DNA of 64,000 bases from Mactra quadrangularis (GCA_025267735.1 CM046300.1:34419322-34483321), one strand, 5' to 3'; positions 37,736 through 52,260 are shown, numbered from the stretch's first letter. Program-made: numbers and translations. The notes: generated from the sequence alone by a model not told the origin.

Positions 37736-39674
37736 AAACCAAATATGAAACGCGAGAAATAGAGATTGGTAGTGAACTAAACCCGCACTTAGTAATTTTA
37801 AGAAAATAAGTAATTTTATCCACATCATTAAGTGAATGGGAGTTTGAAGTATATAAGTATTTTATTTCAAAATATTTTATAAGCAAAATGTCAAATCTAA
37901 AATATATATATATATGAAGGACTGTTATATCTGTTTTCTGTATCAATGAAAACATTGTTGTTCAGAAGATGGCGTTCCAAATGTAAAACGTATGGAAAAA
38001 TGATCCTATTGACGATTTAACGCCTCTTTAGACATATAATACTAGCACTATTGGGGCATAGTAAACATTATTTTCAACAATATTTAAAATTATAGATACA
38101 TAAACCATTTATTTCTATCCAATCAAGTACGTACTAACATAGTATCTGAATGTTATTATCGTTCTAGTGTTAAAAGCAAACCTGATTTAACAATGAGTCC
38201 TGTCAATTAAGTGAAATCAAACAAAGCAACAACTGAAATTACGTAAATGACATCTTTAAATAATTCATATATATACAATACACATAATAACAGTGGTTTC
38301 TTCTATTAAGGAATAATTCTGTAACTCTAATGAAAACTATTTTAGTAAATGTTATTTGACAAAAAAGGATTGAAAAGAACATTTGTCACAAATTTCGTTG
38401 ACTAAAAGGCTACTAAAAGGCTACTAAAACGAACTTCTACTATGGATTTAAAAGCATTGACTTTGAGAATTGGTAAAATTATTTTTTTATCTTTACTTGT
38501 TGATAACCAACAACTACATAATTCTGCCTATCACTACTTAGTTAGAAGATGTCCTAAGACATTGCATCGCTTTTTTGCACTACATAATATGTATTTTCTT
38601 AAACAATAGAAATTTTAAGTAAAAGGACATTTATATGCTCAATATTTGTTTCTAAATTGACACACAACGATCTTGGCATATTATCACAAAAAGCTATTTT
38701 TCAAAACAAAACCAATTCCCTAGTTCCCCAGTCTGCATATCTCAATTTCTTTGTACTTCTCTTATAACATTTTATCTGCAGTATTTGTAAATGCATGATC
38801 GGCACAGATCATTAATATTCCAAAACATATTTGAAAACAAATGTCGCATTATCAGGCAAACATGGAAATTGAATATTAGCGTCCGAAGAACATTCCATTC
38901 ACTTGTAAAGAAATGCTGCAAACCTAGTAGACAAGATATTGATTCTCACAAGACAAAAATATCATTTTAAACGACAAAAACATGCAAAAAAACAAATACG
39001 TGACAATTGGTTTATTCAATATTCTTCTGAGAAACAAAATGGTTATAGATAAGGATTTAAGTCAAATGTAAAAAGGCATTAATCAATTTTCCAAATTAAT
39101 ATATGAATTGTAAATTAAAGACCTAATTTTTAAAGTGGAAATCACTCAACAACTAACATAAACTGGTTGCATTACAAATGATAAGAATATGTAAGACAAA
39201 CTCAGTTTCAACTGAGATGTCTAATAATTAAGACTACCCGAACCAAAGACGGAGCCTAAATATGGTACACAGATTTCCAAACAATGAATTTTCATTTGTT
39301 TTGCTTGAGAGAAAACAATCTGTTTAATCATTCTATTTTATCAGAACCTTGAGACAACAAAGTACCATCTTTGTAATATTTCAACTTTATATGACCATTC
39401 GCAGTATTCTGCACATCTATTTGAAATCAGCTTAACATGGAACTCATTAAGTATTATTAGCACTAATTACAAGCGTAAATTAGAACAATATTGGACCGAT
39501 TAGTATTTAGAAGTATTTAGATTACATCACTAAATGTCAAGCCTTCAGTATTTACGATCATATATTTACAATACATGTTTCTTGATATTGAATAATGTTT
39601 CTCATTTAAGAAAATGAATGAGAAGAAATTACAAAACGCTGTGGCAATTTCAGATAAAAACAAAAAAAGTTTCT

Positions 39675-39895
39675 TATAACTTTTCCCTTATATTTCAATA
39701 CAATAACTTTTAACTGAGTTTATCAAACATTGAACCAGACAGTTACGACTTGGGGAAAATTTGATGTTCTAAGATTTCCAATTTCGTCAATCGAATCATT
39801 ACTGGTAGAATAATTTTCAAAGACGATATTGAAAAAGAGTCATAAAATGTTTTGACTAAATTAGTTTACTGCTTGAAGATAGTAAAGCTCGTCAA
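39675..39895 (+). repeat. Intronic duplication, segment 2a
   Basis: TTGAACCAGACAGTTACGAC, GATGTTCTAAGATTTCCAAT and TTCGTCAATCGAATCATTAC recur at 43550-43770, 3.87 kb away. Nearby blocks (39.53 with 43.39 kb; 40.92 with 44.80 kb) keep almost the same offset, so the duplicated tract is at least about 1.5 kb long. Confidence 0.75.
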
Positions 39896-40204
39896 ACTTC
39901 GTATACTGAAGTGATAATAATACATAAAGCCAGAATTTTGGGTAAGCGTTAAACTTATTAGGCTATGGTAGAAGTAAAAACTCACGATTTCGCTTCGTTT
40001 CTGATAATTACTAAGTCACGAAATACTTCTTCAATAAACAAACATTGTATTTTGTCGTGGTACTGCAAATTATAGATGAAATAATTGTATCTAAGAGCAA
40101 AGTTGATATAGTATTCTGCTTAGATATTTCTTATTTTTCAATGTAAGATTTTAGAACAACTCTGAAATAAATCTTCAGTTTTATACCAAAGTATAAATTA
40201 ATGA

Positions 40205-40400
40205 ATAATACATACATGGAATTACTATCAGATTAACAAATGCGCCACCACTATTCTAATCAACATTAGCGACAATACTCTTCTCGTTTTGATTAAGTTT
40301 TGTGATAAGGTGAACTGAGATTAAAGTTGTTGCTGTAGCAATTATCAAACTGTGATATCGCAGAACAAGCTGTAAGTGTCATTACATCTTTTGCAATTAG
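40205..40400 (+). repeat. Intronic duplication, segment 1b
   Basis: Counterpart of 37540-37735, with the same landmarks and scattered substitutions. Non-coding. Confidence 0.75.
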
Positions 40401-40920
40401 TGTAACTGAACATATAACACAAGTATTACATGTGTGTAGTGAATGGCTATACATTTATAAAGCAAGGCTAATTTAAATTCGATGTAATCGAAATGTAAAC
40501 AAAACTTTAAAGGCTTTCGGTAAATAATTCATTTTAACTTCTACTTTTGTTATTGACCTCAATCTAACGTTATTAAACAACGTTCACTTGTCAACGAAAT
40601 GCGTAATAAACAATGTATAAACAATACATATATAAGCGGCATTGCCTGCCTTGAATAACGGGATAATCTAGTAATTCATGAAATCATTAGTGAATAGCTC
40701 TATAACAGAAATGTGATTGACAGAGATAATAAAATCTAATGACAATGACTAAAAGACTAGTTTCCGTGAAAGTATGTTTGTGAGTTATACATACATTTGA
40801 TTGAAACAGTGAATTGAGTAGTGCTTCCAACATCCTTCAATGTACTGACAGAACTGAATCGTCAAGATAAATTTATGTACATTCACTTAGAGAAAAGACA
40901 AAAATGTATTATGTAACCAA

Positions 40921-41000
40921 AATGACAGTGTTATATTGACTGTCATGCTTGACACTGATATTATATCCGAGTGTAAGATATAATCTTCTTAAGAGCACGT
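40921..41000 (+). repeat. Intronic duplication, segment 3a
   Basis: TGTCATGCTTGACACTGA, TTATATCCGAGTGTAAGATA and TAATCTTCTTAAGAG match 44800-44880 at an offset of about 3.88 kb, collinear with segment 2. Confidence 0.6.
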
Positions 41001-41814
41001 ATATATTACTGATAAAATCTTTGAAATTGTGCAAAGCATACATTATTTGTCAACTTAGAGCTTTTGTATGTGAGGATTGTCACAATTTACCTGGAACAAA
41101 AACATTTCTCAATCACATATAATGTATTAATGATCCCACTTTTACCATAAACGTATGGCATACATTATAAATAGAAACTGCTTGATATAAAATACAATGC
41201 CGAATTCAGAATTCAATACCTTTTAATTACATTATTATGGGTCATGCGCTATAATTGACATTATGCTGAGGCTACTATAACCACGCCCTTTGACAAGTTG
41301 CTAATTTGTATAACAAAGTACAATGTAATTCTTTATGTCCAAAGGCATGCGACTACGTTTGTCCAAGTGAATGGATTATGAATATTTAGAAATGGGAGGT
41401 ATGGTATGAGTTGATGGGCAAAGATTTCTAAAACTGATTGACAAATGTTGCTGCAGAAAAATTGAAAATTGTGACCAAAATATAAGATGAAAAGCGTGTC
41501 TTATAAGATTCAGACGTAATTTAAGACGCATAGAAAGCCTTCCATTTAAAATTAGTATCAATAAAATACCCACAAAATAGCAAAGGTTCATCGATTCATT
41601 TCCATTGTTTTATGATGTCGTTGACAACGATGTAAACTTTAGTTTATGATTGTCCCCAGAAGGTTGATTAAATGACGACAATATGAATCTTGAAGAAGCA
41701 AATGTGGCGTGGAATATGACCATAGGCACAGACGGTTGTCATTTAACGTGAGGCAAAAAGTCGTTTAAGACTGAAAAATCTAGATATCAAGTGTTTGAAG
41801 ATGGCGAAACAATA

Positions 41815-41915
41815 CCATATGAATGACTGATGTTCTGCCTAAAGCTATTTTGTACGGAAACACTATTTACCATGAATATAATGATAGTTGTAAAAGACAG
41901 CTAGACAGTAACACT
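41815..41915 (+). repeat. Intronic duplication, segment 4b
   Basis: Counterpart of 36460-36560: GAATGACTGATGTTCTGCC and AAGCTATTTTGTACGGAAAC. Confidence 0.5.
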
Positions 41916-43549
41916 GCAAGACAATGCTGATATTACTGAAGATTTGTGTATAGATAGGGATATTTGGAAGCGATAAACTTCCTAACTTTATGACTTGTTT
42001 ATCATCGCGCTTTAATTTCACTTTGTCAATTGAAACAATATAATTAGCGTATCACCTGACATTACACAACTCACTGCATTGTTTTTTAACTTAAATATCT
42101 ATGGTAAGAAGTAACAATACAGTATTTTTGTTAATTTTACTAAAATCTTCTGCAATGCTTTTTATTTTACTAGAAAGTTTGTTTAATCATTCATAATCAA
42201 CATTTCGCTTCATAATATCAAACGACTTCTATAAATAAACTGAGAGGTTCCTACTTGTAACACTAATCAAACCATGTCTAGCTTTGTTTAAACATAAGAA
42301 TAAACAAATTAATCAAATTCGAACAATGTTTCAAGTGAAATATGTAGTTAAGATCTTAGTTAACCTCACATATATGTGATTAAAACTTTAACTTCTTATT
42401 TTACTTCTTTTATTTCCAACACTTTATGCTTAATGTTACGCAGAACAACATAGCAATCAAATATCATCTTACAGATATTTCATGTTGGTTTTAAACTGTA
42501 ATTTGTAATAAATTATTGCCACATCAGTTCAATTTTACTCACATCCTGCTTTAAAATTTGTGATACATTTACCCAGAACGATCTTAGCTTTTTGGACCTC
42601 TTTCTTGAATTAAATTACATCATTATGAAAAAACAATGTTTGCCAAGCCAATTTTCAATCGTGGATTTTTATTATCAGTATCTGGAAACGCGTGAATTTT
42701 AAAAAATATATTGAAATTAAAGTATATTCATAAAACTTGCCATTTGACTAGGTCGACAAGGAGAATGATAATAGCCAACAAAAGAAGTTATCCTATTATA
42801 AGAAAAGCAGCAGACCTATTCAGATGATACTTTTTGTTTACGTTGCGAATTGTTTGTGTTGATTTGAAAATCACAGTTCACCATTAATTGAATAGACATT
42901 ACTATGAAAGATTTAGGATTCTTAATACCACGAAATAAAAGTCGATTTACGACAATTAAACAGGTCGAAATTTATTATAAAAAACAATAAGAAGTATGAA
43001 TCATGGATACACCTTATATTGAAAAACAATTCAACTAATGTGAAGAAAGATAAGCTTTCTTTTAACAAGGCTTCAATATGGATAACATGGATAAGCTAGA
43101 GAAATATAACTTATAGTAAGCGTTATATTTTAGAAATGATTAGCAAAAATGTCCATTGCCGAGACCGTGGTTCTGTGATTTATTTGGCATAGATAAAACA
43201 CTCTAATGTAAGCGGAAAGTGATGTTTCAATAATGCCAACGTTAAATTATTTAACAGTTGAAGAAAACAATATGGTGACGTACGTCTTCGAATAAAGCAT
43301 CAAATGAGAGCAATAAAATCGTCCTGGCACTAATGACAATCGTTAATTGTTAAGGTTTGTCTTGATATCTAGATTGCAGTGCAAAATGTCAAGTCAGTTG
43401 TATTGATGATGAAGAAATTACAATAAATGTTTCTTATTATTGAAACTGGCCTGTCTTAAAATATATAGTATATGTTACCACAAAAAAACAGGTAAACGTA
43501 CAAAATAGTATTACAACTTCAGGAATAATCACGAACCATTATATCAATT

Positions 43550-43770
43550 TCTCTTACAACGTTTCCCCTATATTATAATACAACGATTTTCTAACTTATA
43601 TTACCAAACCTTGAACCAGACATTTACGACTTGGAGATAATTTGATGTTCTAAGATTTCCAATTTCGTCAATCGAATCATTACTGGAAGAATAATATTCC
43701 AATGCGATATTGGAAAAAAGACATACAAAGCTTTGACAAAAAATATTCCATCGCTTGAAGGTAATATCGT
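43550..43770 (+). repeat. Intronic duplication, segment 2b
   Basis: Counterpart of 39675-39895, including an identical stretch of more than 40 bases around the TTTCCAATTTCGTCAATCG core. Confidence 0.75.
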
Positions 43771-44799
43771 TTCGTCTGAATACAGAAAGTAAATCACGAA
43801 AGAAAAAGCAAAATGTAAATTACTTTATTCCGGGTTTAATCAAAGTTTTGGTTTGAAAACTCGACTAGAGAAACGTAGATCAGTTAGTCATTTGCCATCG
43901 TTAATGTAGCAAGCAAACTTCGTTAGTGAGTAATAGAGTTGGTTCCTTCATTAACCTTCCGACGGAGAAAGCTAAGCTTAAGTAGTGTCTCATTTGTTTT
44001 AGATTCGTTTGTAATGATCTTTAGGGCATTCCTTTGTAATTGCAGCGTCGTACAATTCGAATAAGTTCAAATTAGCTTAATTTTGGAGTATTTGGACAAG
44101 ACATTGATAAGCGAGATCACTATACTAGCAATCATTGCAAAACCTTGTTTTCAATTGAATAAACTGGTTCTTTTCAGGATTAAGTTACTTTCGTCACTTC
44201 TTCTTGTAATACAGTTAATTGACCCTAATTGTCTGAAATTCATCAATAGCATTGGTGATTAGGTCCTATTGTTTTTTTCTTATCAGTTCCCATTGTCAAT
44301 AACTATGAAAAAGAGTAAAGCAGGTTGGATTTAAGTGTATGTCTTTTAAACAAGAGAGCATTCCTTTTAAGGCACTTTCTAAACAAGTTCACAACGATTT
44401 AACAACACTTCTGGTGGTGGTGTTTTATTATTGCAATCTTATGATTACTTTGAAATGTCATAAATTGGAATTAATGCATTCTTTACTTACACAAGATTTT
44501 CTGGTCATATATTCCGTAGGGCAAAATAAAACATGTCATACCAAGCGAAACAATCGGGCAGAGTATCTAAATGAATTAAAGGCGTACCAAAGGAAATAAT
44601 ACTCTTTATCGTATCGAGACATACTTTACGATTACTTAAATAATACTTTACATTATATAATACGACAATATTTCTGATGCCAACAAACGACAGACAATAG
44701 ATGTATCAATTTGTCATTGAACAATTACTAAATTACCACGCTGCACTTTCACAAATTTCCTCAGAGACGATGCAACAAGCTTTTATGTAAACACAACAT

Positions 44800-44880
44800 G
44801 ACAATGTGATATTTTGTCTGTCATACTTGACACTGAAATTACATTCGAGAGTAAAAACATAATCTCGTAAAGAGTCCTCG
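44800..44880 (+). repeat. Intronic duplication, segment 3b
   Basis: Counterpart of 40921-41000: TGTCATACTTGACACTGA, then TTACATTCGAGAGTAAAAAC and TAATCTCGTAAAGAG. Confidence 0.6.
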
Positions 44881-46870
44881 AAAGCAAACACATTGTGGTA
44901 ACCCAGTCCAATCACGTTTAAACAATTGCCAGAATCTAAGCTGACTATGTAAATAGTAGAGTCATAAATTGATTTTTATTCTCTTTCAGTACTTGTATCA
45001 CACTTCTGTCTTACGTCAGTTTCTTAAGACCAATATGGAAAAGAATTTTATAAATCGGAGACGAGAATTTTGAGTTGCTTTTATGTGTTTTGTTATTGCT
45101 GTAAAGCTTGTTATAAAACTTTTATAAGACGTATTTTCCAGATTTTCGTATAAATAGTGAAACATTAAATAATTTTATCAGATAGACATTGTCATAGGCT
45201 TTTAATTAAAAGTGCGAAGAAGCAAGAAAAATTACCATTTATCCACACCTTTTAGGTTTTATTTGATCTGTTGAAGACACAAACGCATTGGTATTATCCG
45301 TAGAAAATAACATTACGTGTTTGTATAAACATTAAAATATATCAATCCATTCCAAAGGTAATGCAGAATTGAAAATTCAGGTTTATAGTGAAATGAACCA
45401 TCATCCCCTCAGTTAATCACGCTTGTAATGGTAGAACGCTTTACTTTCACACCAAAAGACTGAGAAATTAATACTCGTATATATATATAGTATTGTCATC
45501 CTGAGTATCCCATGTCATGGAATACTCAAATGTATTGTTTACATAAACAGGTTTAGTTTTTTGTATGAACTGTATCTAGCATAGTGTCAACAAAAACAAA
45601 TATCATTTTACTTCAGAATCTACCATATTTAAATACAAATAACGTAACTTTGTCTCACGTCAGACAGGAAACACAAATTTGCATATAAATAACCTCGTAC
45701 CGAATATCAAAAAGTCAATCCAAGGAAATCACGATACGTTGCAGTGTCACAAAAAGCACTGATCAATCTGGTTGATTTGTATTAGCCTTAGTTATGAATA
45801 TCGCATTCTGTCACATTTTACCCTTGACATAGGGATTTGCTTTTCAAACAGGAAAGAACATTGTCTGGTCTGAACTGACCATTAAACATTTCTACAACAA
45901 ACAAATGCTGAAACATTGTATATAAGTCTGGAACGGGCTAATTATTCCTGTCCATTAGGCAGTCAATGACAACAGTTAAATCCCGAACAGAGGCTATTAC
46001 AAACAATAGCACAGTGGAACTTATTACAGATTTCCTAAGTTTTGTTCAGTCAGGTTTTCAGTATTTTTCAATCTTGTTGTTAGTGTTACCGTTTTAATGA
46101 TGAATGAATGATATTTTAGTCATAAGAGTGATAAATTCACTACCAAATATATTCCTTACACCAAATTTCAATATGAGTTTTTATGTTCAATACCTTAAAT
46201 TATTATTTAGGATTTTAGACGCTATGTTTATTTTGGTAATGGATGGCTCTTTGATACATTACGCCTCCAAATGAAAAAAATCAAAATAAACTATACCAGG
46301 TTTTCTATTAATGTTTTAGATGACACAAAAGGTTCTCAATCTACTATAATAGAAAAACAAATGTTTTATACAATTAAGTGTCAGACAAGAACAACCTGGA
46401 TTTCCATGCATTTGTTCCGATACATTTAAAATCGTGTCACAAACAAAATCAATATCCTTCAACAAAAAGATGAAAACAAAAAATCTGATCTATATAACCA
46501 AACATTGTTGATTCATTTGGGCAAATTATTCTTATTGCTAAGTATCGAAGAACCAAAAACGTAAACTCCAGAAAACTAAGAAATTTGTAACAACTCGATT
46601 TAGATTCATTCTTTAATAAACTCGTACAAAGCTGCTTCCTTAAATTACGTGACACGTTGAAGAGTGAAATGAACTCCTTTAGATGATGTAATTTTGTATT
46701 TCCTTAAGGAACAATCAACACCATAAATTGTCTTCTTGTTGTCAGAGGGGAGTTAACGTGATGATGACATAAAACATTTTATGACAAAATGTCAGTAATT
46801 TTGTCTGAGGGAAAAAATAATAACACCAGGAACTGGTCATTATTCAAATATTTTAGAGCATTTCTCTATT

Positions 46871-46933
46871 AGCTGTTTAATCGCAGTATAACCTTTCTGT
46901 GTTGATGCGCCGTAAAACCAAAAGCTGTTTAAT
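46871..46933 (+). mobile_element. 41-bp SINE-tail insertion with 11-bp target-site duplication
   Basis: The insert at 46882-46922 consists of only the shared SINE 3' tail, including ACCTTTCTGTGTTGATGCGC, CGTAAAACC and a short A tail. It is flanked by perfect direct repeats AGCTGTTTAAT at 46871-46881 and 46923-46933. This is a severely 5'-truncated retrotransposed copy. Confidence 0.85.
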
Positions 46934-47299
46934 GGAGATGTTACATCACAATGTGTCAATGGCTAGAACTCATCTAAAAGTTAACAATGTTGTTAGTTTT
47001 AACACAAGCCATATTGACAGAAAAAAACAAAGCTTTTTGTAGAAGTGTTTTGTTTCGATTTGTTTCGGCACATATTTATTATACATGATAGATTATATCG
47101 TGCTAAAAGCTACTGATCATTTTAATCATTATAATTACAATAATACATTTTCATATACATGTAATTATGTTTCTTTCAGATCATTAGGTATTGCTTATGC
47201 TACTAGATGTTAATATATTTATTAAGATAAAGAAATGTGGTACATAGTGAGTGTATCTATGATACTTTATTTAATTGGCATTGTTGTTGTGTTACTACA

Positions 47300-47345
47300 T
47301 GTATTAGCATTAAAATCTTGGTTTGATTCCCGGCTGTAGACCGTA
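47300..47345 (+). mobile_element. Weak tRNA-like remnant
   Basis: GTATTAGCATT followed by GGTTTGATTCCCGG resembles the second half of a tRNA-like head with a good box B. The 5' half is absent. Confidence 0.28.
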
Positions 47346-49248
47346 ATTCAGGCTTTAATAAAATAAGTATATAAGTTGTGTTCACTAAGATTTGTAATAC
47401 CCATCCTAAAAATATGATAATGTTTAAAGATACTTGTTCACAGATATGGGTTTTTTTTCTATAATTTCAAAATACCATTCAGAGTCTGAAATTGTTTTAA
47501 AAAATCAGTTCTTATAATTCTAAGACAAACTGACCTATATGTTGCAAGAGATATACAATGAAAGACACAAAATGCACTGAAAGTGTCTATACCGTGACAT
47601 ACGGGGTAGATATTTACTACATGGAACACCATCATTTGTAGTTGTATGTCAATTTGCACTAAAATTGTCATTATCAGAACACTACTTTCCTGCTTCCAAA
47701 AATATTTCGATACTATTTTGATAGTTTTAGAAAAAGTTGATATTTAAGTTGAAATTTGTGAATGAGTACCCTTAATATAAAATTCTTTTTACTTATAATA
47801 TTCTATTCTATAATGATTAACATTTGAAGCAGATTATTAGCCATCTTACTTTTTACATGTGTCGGCCATTTGGTCTATTTCTGTTCTGGTGTCAGTAATG
47901 ATGTGTTAAAAGTGAGCAAATAATCGGTCTTTAGAATTAAATCCATTAAAATGTCTCATGTAAAAATGAGGTAATCATTTGAATTAAGTCAGTTTAGAGA
48001 GAAGAATAATGCATGTCATGTAATTATCTGAATGTTTTCTTAATCACTAGAACTATTTCAATACCATTAGCCACTGAGTATGTGGTTTTAATGTTAACAT
48101 TTTCATGCTTAAAAGTCACAAATTCGACATTATAGTGTAAGGTTTAGGAAAATAGGAGATCCAACAGAACAAGCATTCATAGGATGGCTTTATTTTGAAG
48201 ATTACTTTACTGAAGCAATAGAATATTAAGATTATAAGCAATAAACATACGTATTAGTATGTTACTTTACAAATTTGAAGGAAATTAGAAATTTACTACT
48301 CATATTTTTGAAATTCTCATGCGTTTACATGTAAGCTGTTTCAATATATTTGTTTTCAAAAAAACTAATTTCAGTCATAATTTCAACAAGGACAAGTAGG
48401 AACTTCAAGAATATATTGTCAATAAAATGAATGAGTAAAACAAAAACAATATATACGGGTTTATGACTTTTTAACTTGCTGGAAATTTTCAAACCATTAG
48501 AGGATTTGGTATTCACAGATTTTTGATACATATTTAAATTCGTATTGGGGTTTATTTTAAACGAGGTTTGTTTTTATATTTCATCTTCAAACTGAAACAT
48601 AACGGTTACACTAAGATAAATATTTACATTTTAGATTCAGTAAAATACGTCAACTGATATGAAACTTCACAATCAATGATATAATCTATGGCTGATTCAA
48701 ATATACAAGTGTCTTTAAATTCATTGCCTTTCTACAATTGTTGAAAACTTACTATCAAATCAATCGAGAGCCAAATAAGACAAATCACCACACAACATTC
48801 CAAGTCTTTCACTGGCCATGTTAACAAGAAGTTGTTTATGGAATTTTGTTAAAACAGGCCACTGGTATTGCACGCAAGTATTTTCATTATCCGCCATGTT
48901 AGGGCGACTTGTTCCTAAGAAAGCTCAAAGCAATTGTATCGATATTTCCTCATAAAATTTTCTTTAAGAGTGGTCTTTATGCTATAAATTTCAATATTCT
49001 TAAAGCCACAGGAGAGTTAGATGATGTTGCCACAAAATTTAATAATACATGACATGGTGTCAGAAGAGGCGTCGCCAGGAAATGTTGAAATGCCAAAATA
49101 TGGCCATTAATTTAAATTTATTTCGAACAGTTCAATTCTTTACTTTAATGTAACACATTTCTTTATAGAGCTCTTTGTCTATGGCGCATTTGATTTTTAC
49201 GATTGAATTATTTAAATTTGAATCGACCACTTTAAATTATTAGTACGG

Positions 49249-49325
49249 ACCTAAGTGATCGGCGCGATATGACCTTTCTGTGTTGGTGCGCCGTAAAACC
49301 CAAGCAAACAAACAAACCTAAGTGA
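49249..49325 (+). mobile_element. 57-bp SINE-tail insertion with 10-bp target-site duplication
   Basis: The insert at 49259-49315 carries ATATGACCTTTCTGTGTTGG, TGCGCCGTAAAACCC and a (CAAA)n end. It is flanked by perfect direct repeats ACCTAAGTGA at 49249-49258 and 49316-49325. It has the same tail as the 46.9 kb insertion but is truncated about 15 bases further upstream. Confidence 0.85.
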
Positions 49326-52004
49326 ACATTACGCGTAGATGTTGAAACATCGGTTAAAAATAAAAAGTCACGAAGATTACATGGGCATATGTAAAATTTC
49401 AAGGTACAGACAATTTAAAACTTGATATGCCCAAATCGTGGTCTTAAGGTAAAATTAGCGTCACTCACTTCAAAAATGACTTTTTTGAAAATCCATATGT
49501 CTACTAAATAGTATTAAATTACACTCAAAATAAACGTGTCGTAATTTTTAACTATGAGAAATAGTGGGGTTCGTTTTGTTACGGTTGAAAAAATGTGAGA
49601 CTGAGTTGGCGGATTTGAATACGTTGGTTGCAAATAAATGCGAAGCGTACAGCTGAAGAAAATTTTCAGTATGCAAAAAACATGTTAATTTGATGAATTC
49701 AGGGACTTTCAAGTTTTTATTACACAAGAGCTTTTGACGTGATGTGCAGAATACATTCCATAGTTCATTGAACGACGGTCTTTATTTACGGCCAGGAAAA
49801 ATACGTTGTTTCAAGGCATGTTTTAGTTTTTCTGTGACTTGAGATTTTTATACAAAAAAAGGAGATTTATTATCGTACCAGTGGGGATTAGTTACACCAT
49901 ATTTTTCTAAATTTGTGATAAATTGAAACTAAACGAGTTCAGCATATGATCAAAGACTCAATTTGTCATGGAAACGGTTTTATAAAAAAGGGGGCATCAA
50001 TTTTATTACCACAAAAATCTCCTCTATGATAGGATTTCATCAGCTACGAACTGCAATGTTTGAATTGACGCATAACGTTACAAAATGAATGTCTCTCTTT
50101 GAAAAATGGCCGGTTTTGATAGAGTGAAAACATGACGGCTGCAATACACAAAGGAAGGATGTGCAAGTGTTAAGCTTTTCCATGATTTTGATGCATGTAT
50201 GAATCAAAGTAATCATTTAAGCTAGGGGATACCATTGCAAGAACACAAAGGTAGCCGCGAACAAACAAAAACAATTTTACATAAATCGTCGAAATCGTCA
50301 AATAATCAACAATGTACAGTCAATGAGATTTGTCCTATGTAAAAGCATTACAAAACCTGCTTGAGTTTGCAAATATTATGATCACATAGTGTATATTAAA
50401 CTGATGTGTCAGAACAACGTTGCCAGGAGCTTCTTGGTTGTTTTGTAACAAGTAATAACTATCTTGTTCCCTAAACTTTCGAATTTGGTATTTTGAGATT
50501 ATCGGTTGTGTTTTTTTGGAATTACGTCCTTTACCAACATTGTCATTGTCAGTATTTATTATGACATGCTTACCTAAAAAGCATTTCTTAACTCTTCATA
50601 AAAGTGTTCGCTTACCTAACTGGCATTTTTAATCTCTTCATATCAGCGTTCACTTAACTTTCCTCAAAGAGCCTACAATAGTCTTACTAGCAGTTTTGGG
50701 ATTTTCTCTGCCTGTGTAGTGTGTTGGCTAATGGGTTTATCCATTTAACAAGGAGCCTACTATGTGCCAATCCATGTTCAGATGTGAAAATACGAAAACT
50801 ATAGAATTTCTATGGATGGATGTTGACTTTTAAATCTGAATTTGGGGGTCAGTGTACTTGCAAAAAGACCCATATTTAACTAAGTCACATACTTAAGTTT
50901 GATACCATTTCTAAGGTTTACTTAATTCTTGCTAAAAACGAAAAAGATGATTGTTTAACTAACATTCTGTTTTCATTTGGACATTTTTACCTTTCGAATG
51001 GAATATTGTTGAATGAAGTTGATTATCAGCTCTTAACTTGCGAAGAAATGTGAAATGGTATCTGGCTACCAGACATGTGTATCCAGTCTGTCTTATCAAA
51101 AGATTCTTATATCTCTTATTTCTATGGAAACCTACCAGATTTCAAGGATCTATTCTATTCATGCTGTAATCCTTTCATGTCAGCTTACAGTCAATGATAA
51201 CAAAGACGACAACGATGTACAATAAATAGTATTCGTTCAATAACACACCATTTTTAAGCCTATCACATAGTTCAATAGATTACAATGGGTGATTTGCCAA
51301 CGTCATGTATGCAGAAATAATTGTCACGCAAGAAATTCCTCTAAGCTGATTTATGAAAAATAAATGGCATTGAAGGGAAAGCGATAGTGAAACTCAAAGC
51401 TAAATTATAGCAATGTAATGTGTGGTGTTTTATGGCCATTTTCAACACTTTTTGTCATATTGCTGTCCCTGAATATGGCTTGGGTTATGACCCAAGCTTT
51501 TATCATAGTACTATAACCACGAATCAGCGATGTACATGTATGTAAGTCATACCCAGAATTATAATGCATGGCCCCTTGATTTGTAGTTTGTTTAATATTT
51601 AGAACATGATTTCATATCACAGATCATTGACACTCTTGTTTCACAAATTAGAAATAATTTCAAATAAACAAACTAATAATTTAAACTAATTTAAAAGTAC
51701 TTAACGTTTATTTAGAAAAAAATTGGAACAATGCTGTAGTACAGAATTCATTTGTATTTGTACTAATTACCACTTTTCTAAAGTGTTTTTAATTTCAACA
51801 AAAACTTCTCTAAATTAAAATTATATAGCAAATGTTCAACTAATTACTAGCCTTAATTGGAAAACAATAATAATAATAAAAGTTCGCACTGTAGTTATTA
51901 TTAAACTAGAAAATTAAGATGAGGGCACAAAATTGAATGCAATACGTCATGACAATTACTAAGCTTACATCATGCTTGTTGGTGCTTCCGATATGCTCCA
52001 CGTT

Positions 52005-52260
52005 AAAATAATTGTGGCGCTTTTCACAAAAAATATTACGATAAAAATCATCGCAAGTCAAAAGCAAAAACATTAATATTACGGTCACTTTTTGGCCTAT
52101 CAATTCAAAATGTTATTGAATTATGTAGAATATTGTATACCCTTTGAATTTCATATCATACTTCAAATGTTTATTATCCTTCTGACTTCAAACTGCAAAA
52201 TTTATTAAATTGACTTTGAAATTGGTAACTTTTTTTCTTTTTTTTTGTGAAAAATTATGC
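52005..52260 (+). mobile_element. Foldback repeat family C, copy 1
   Basis: This copy contains the family core TTATTGAATTATGTAGAATA, TTGTATACC and ATCCTTCTGACTTCAAACTG. Outer arms (TTTTCACAAAAA..TTACGA on the left, an A/T-rich complement on the right) suggest a long inverted-repeat MITE. The ends are approximate. Confidence 0.6.
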
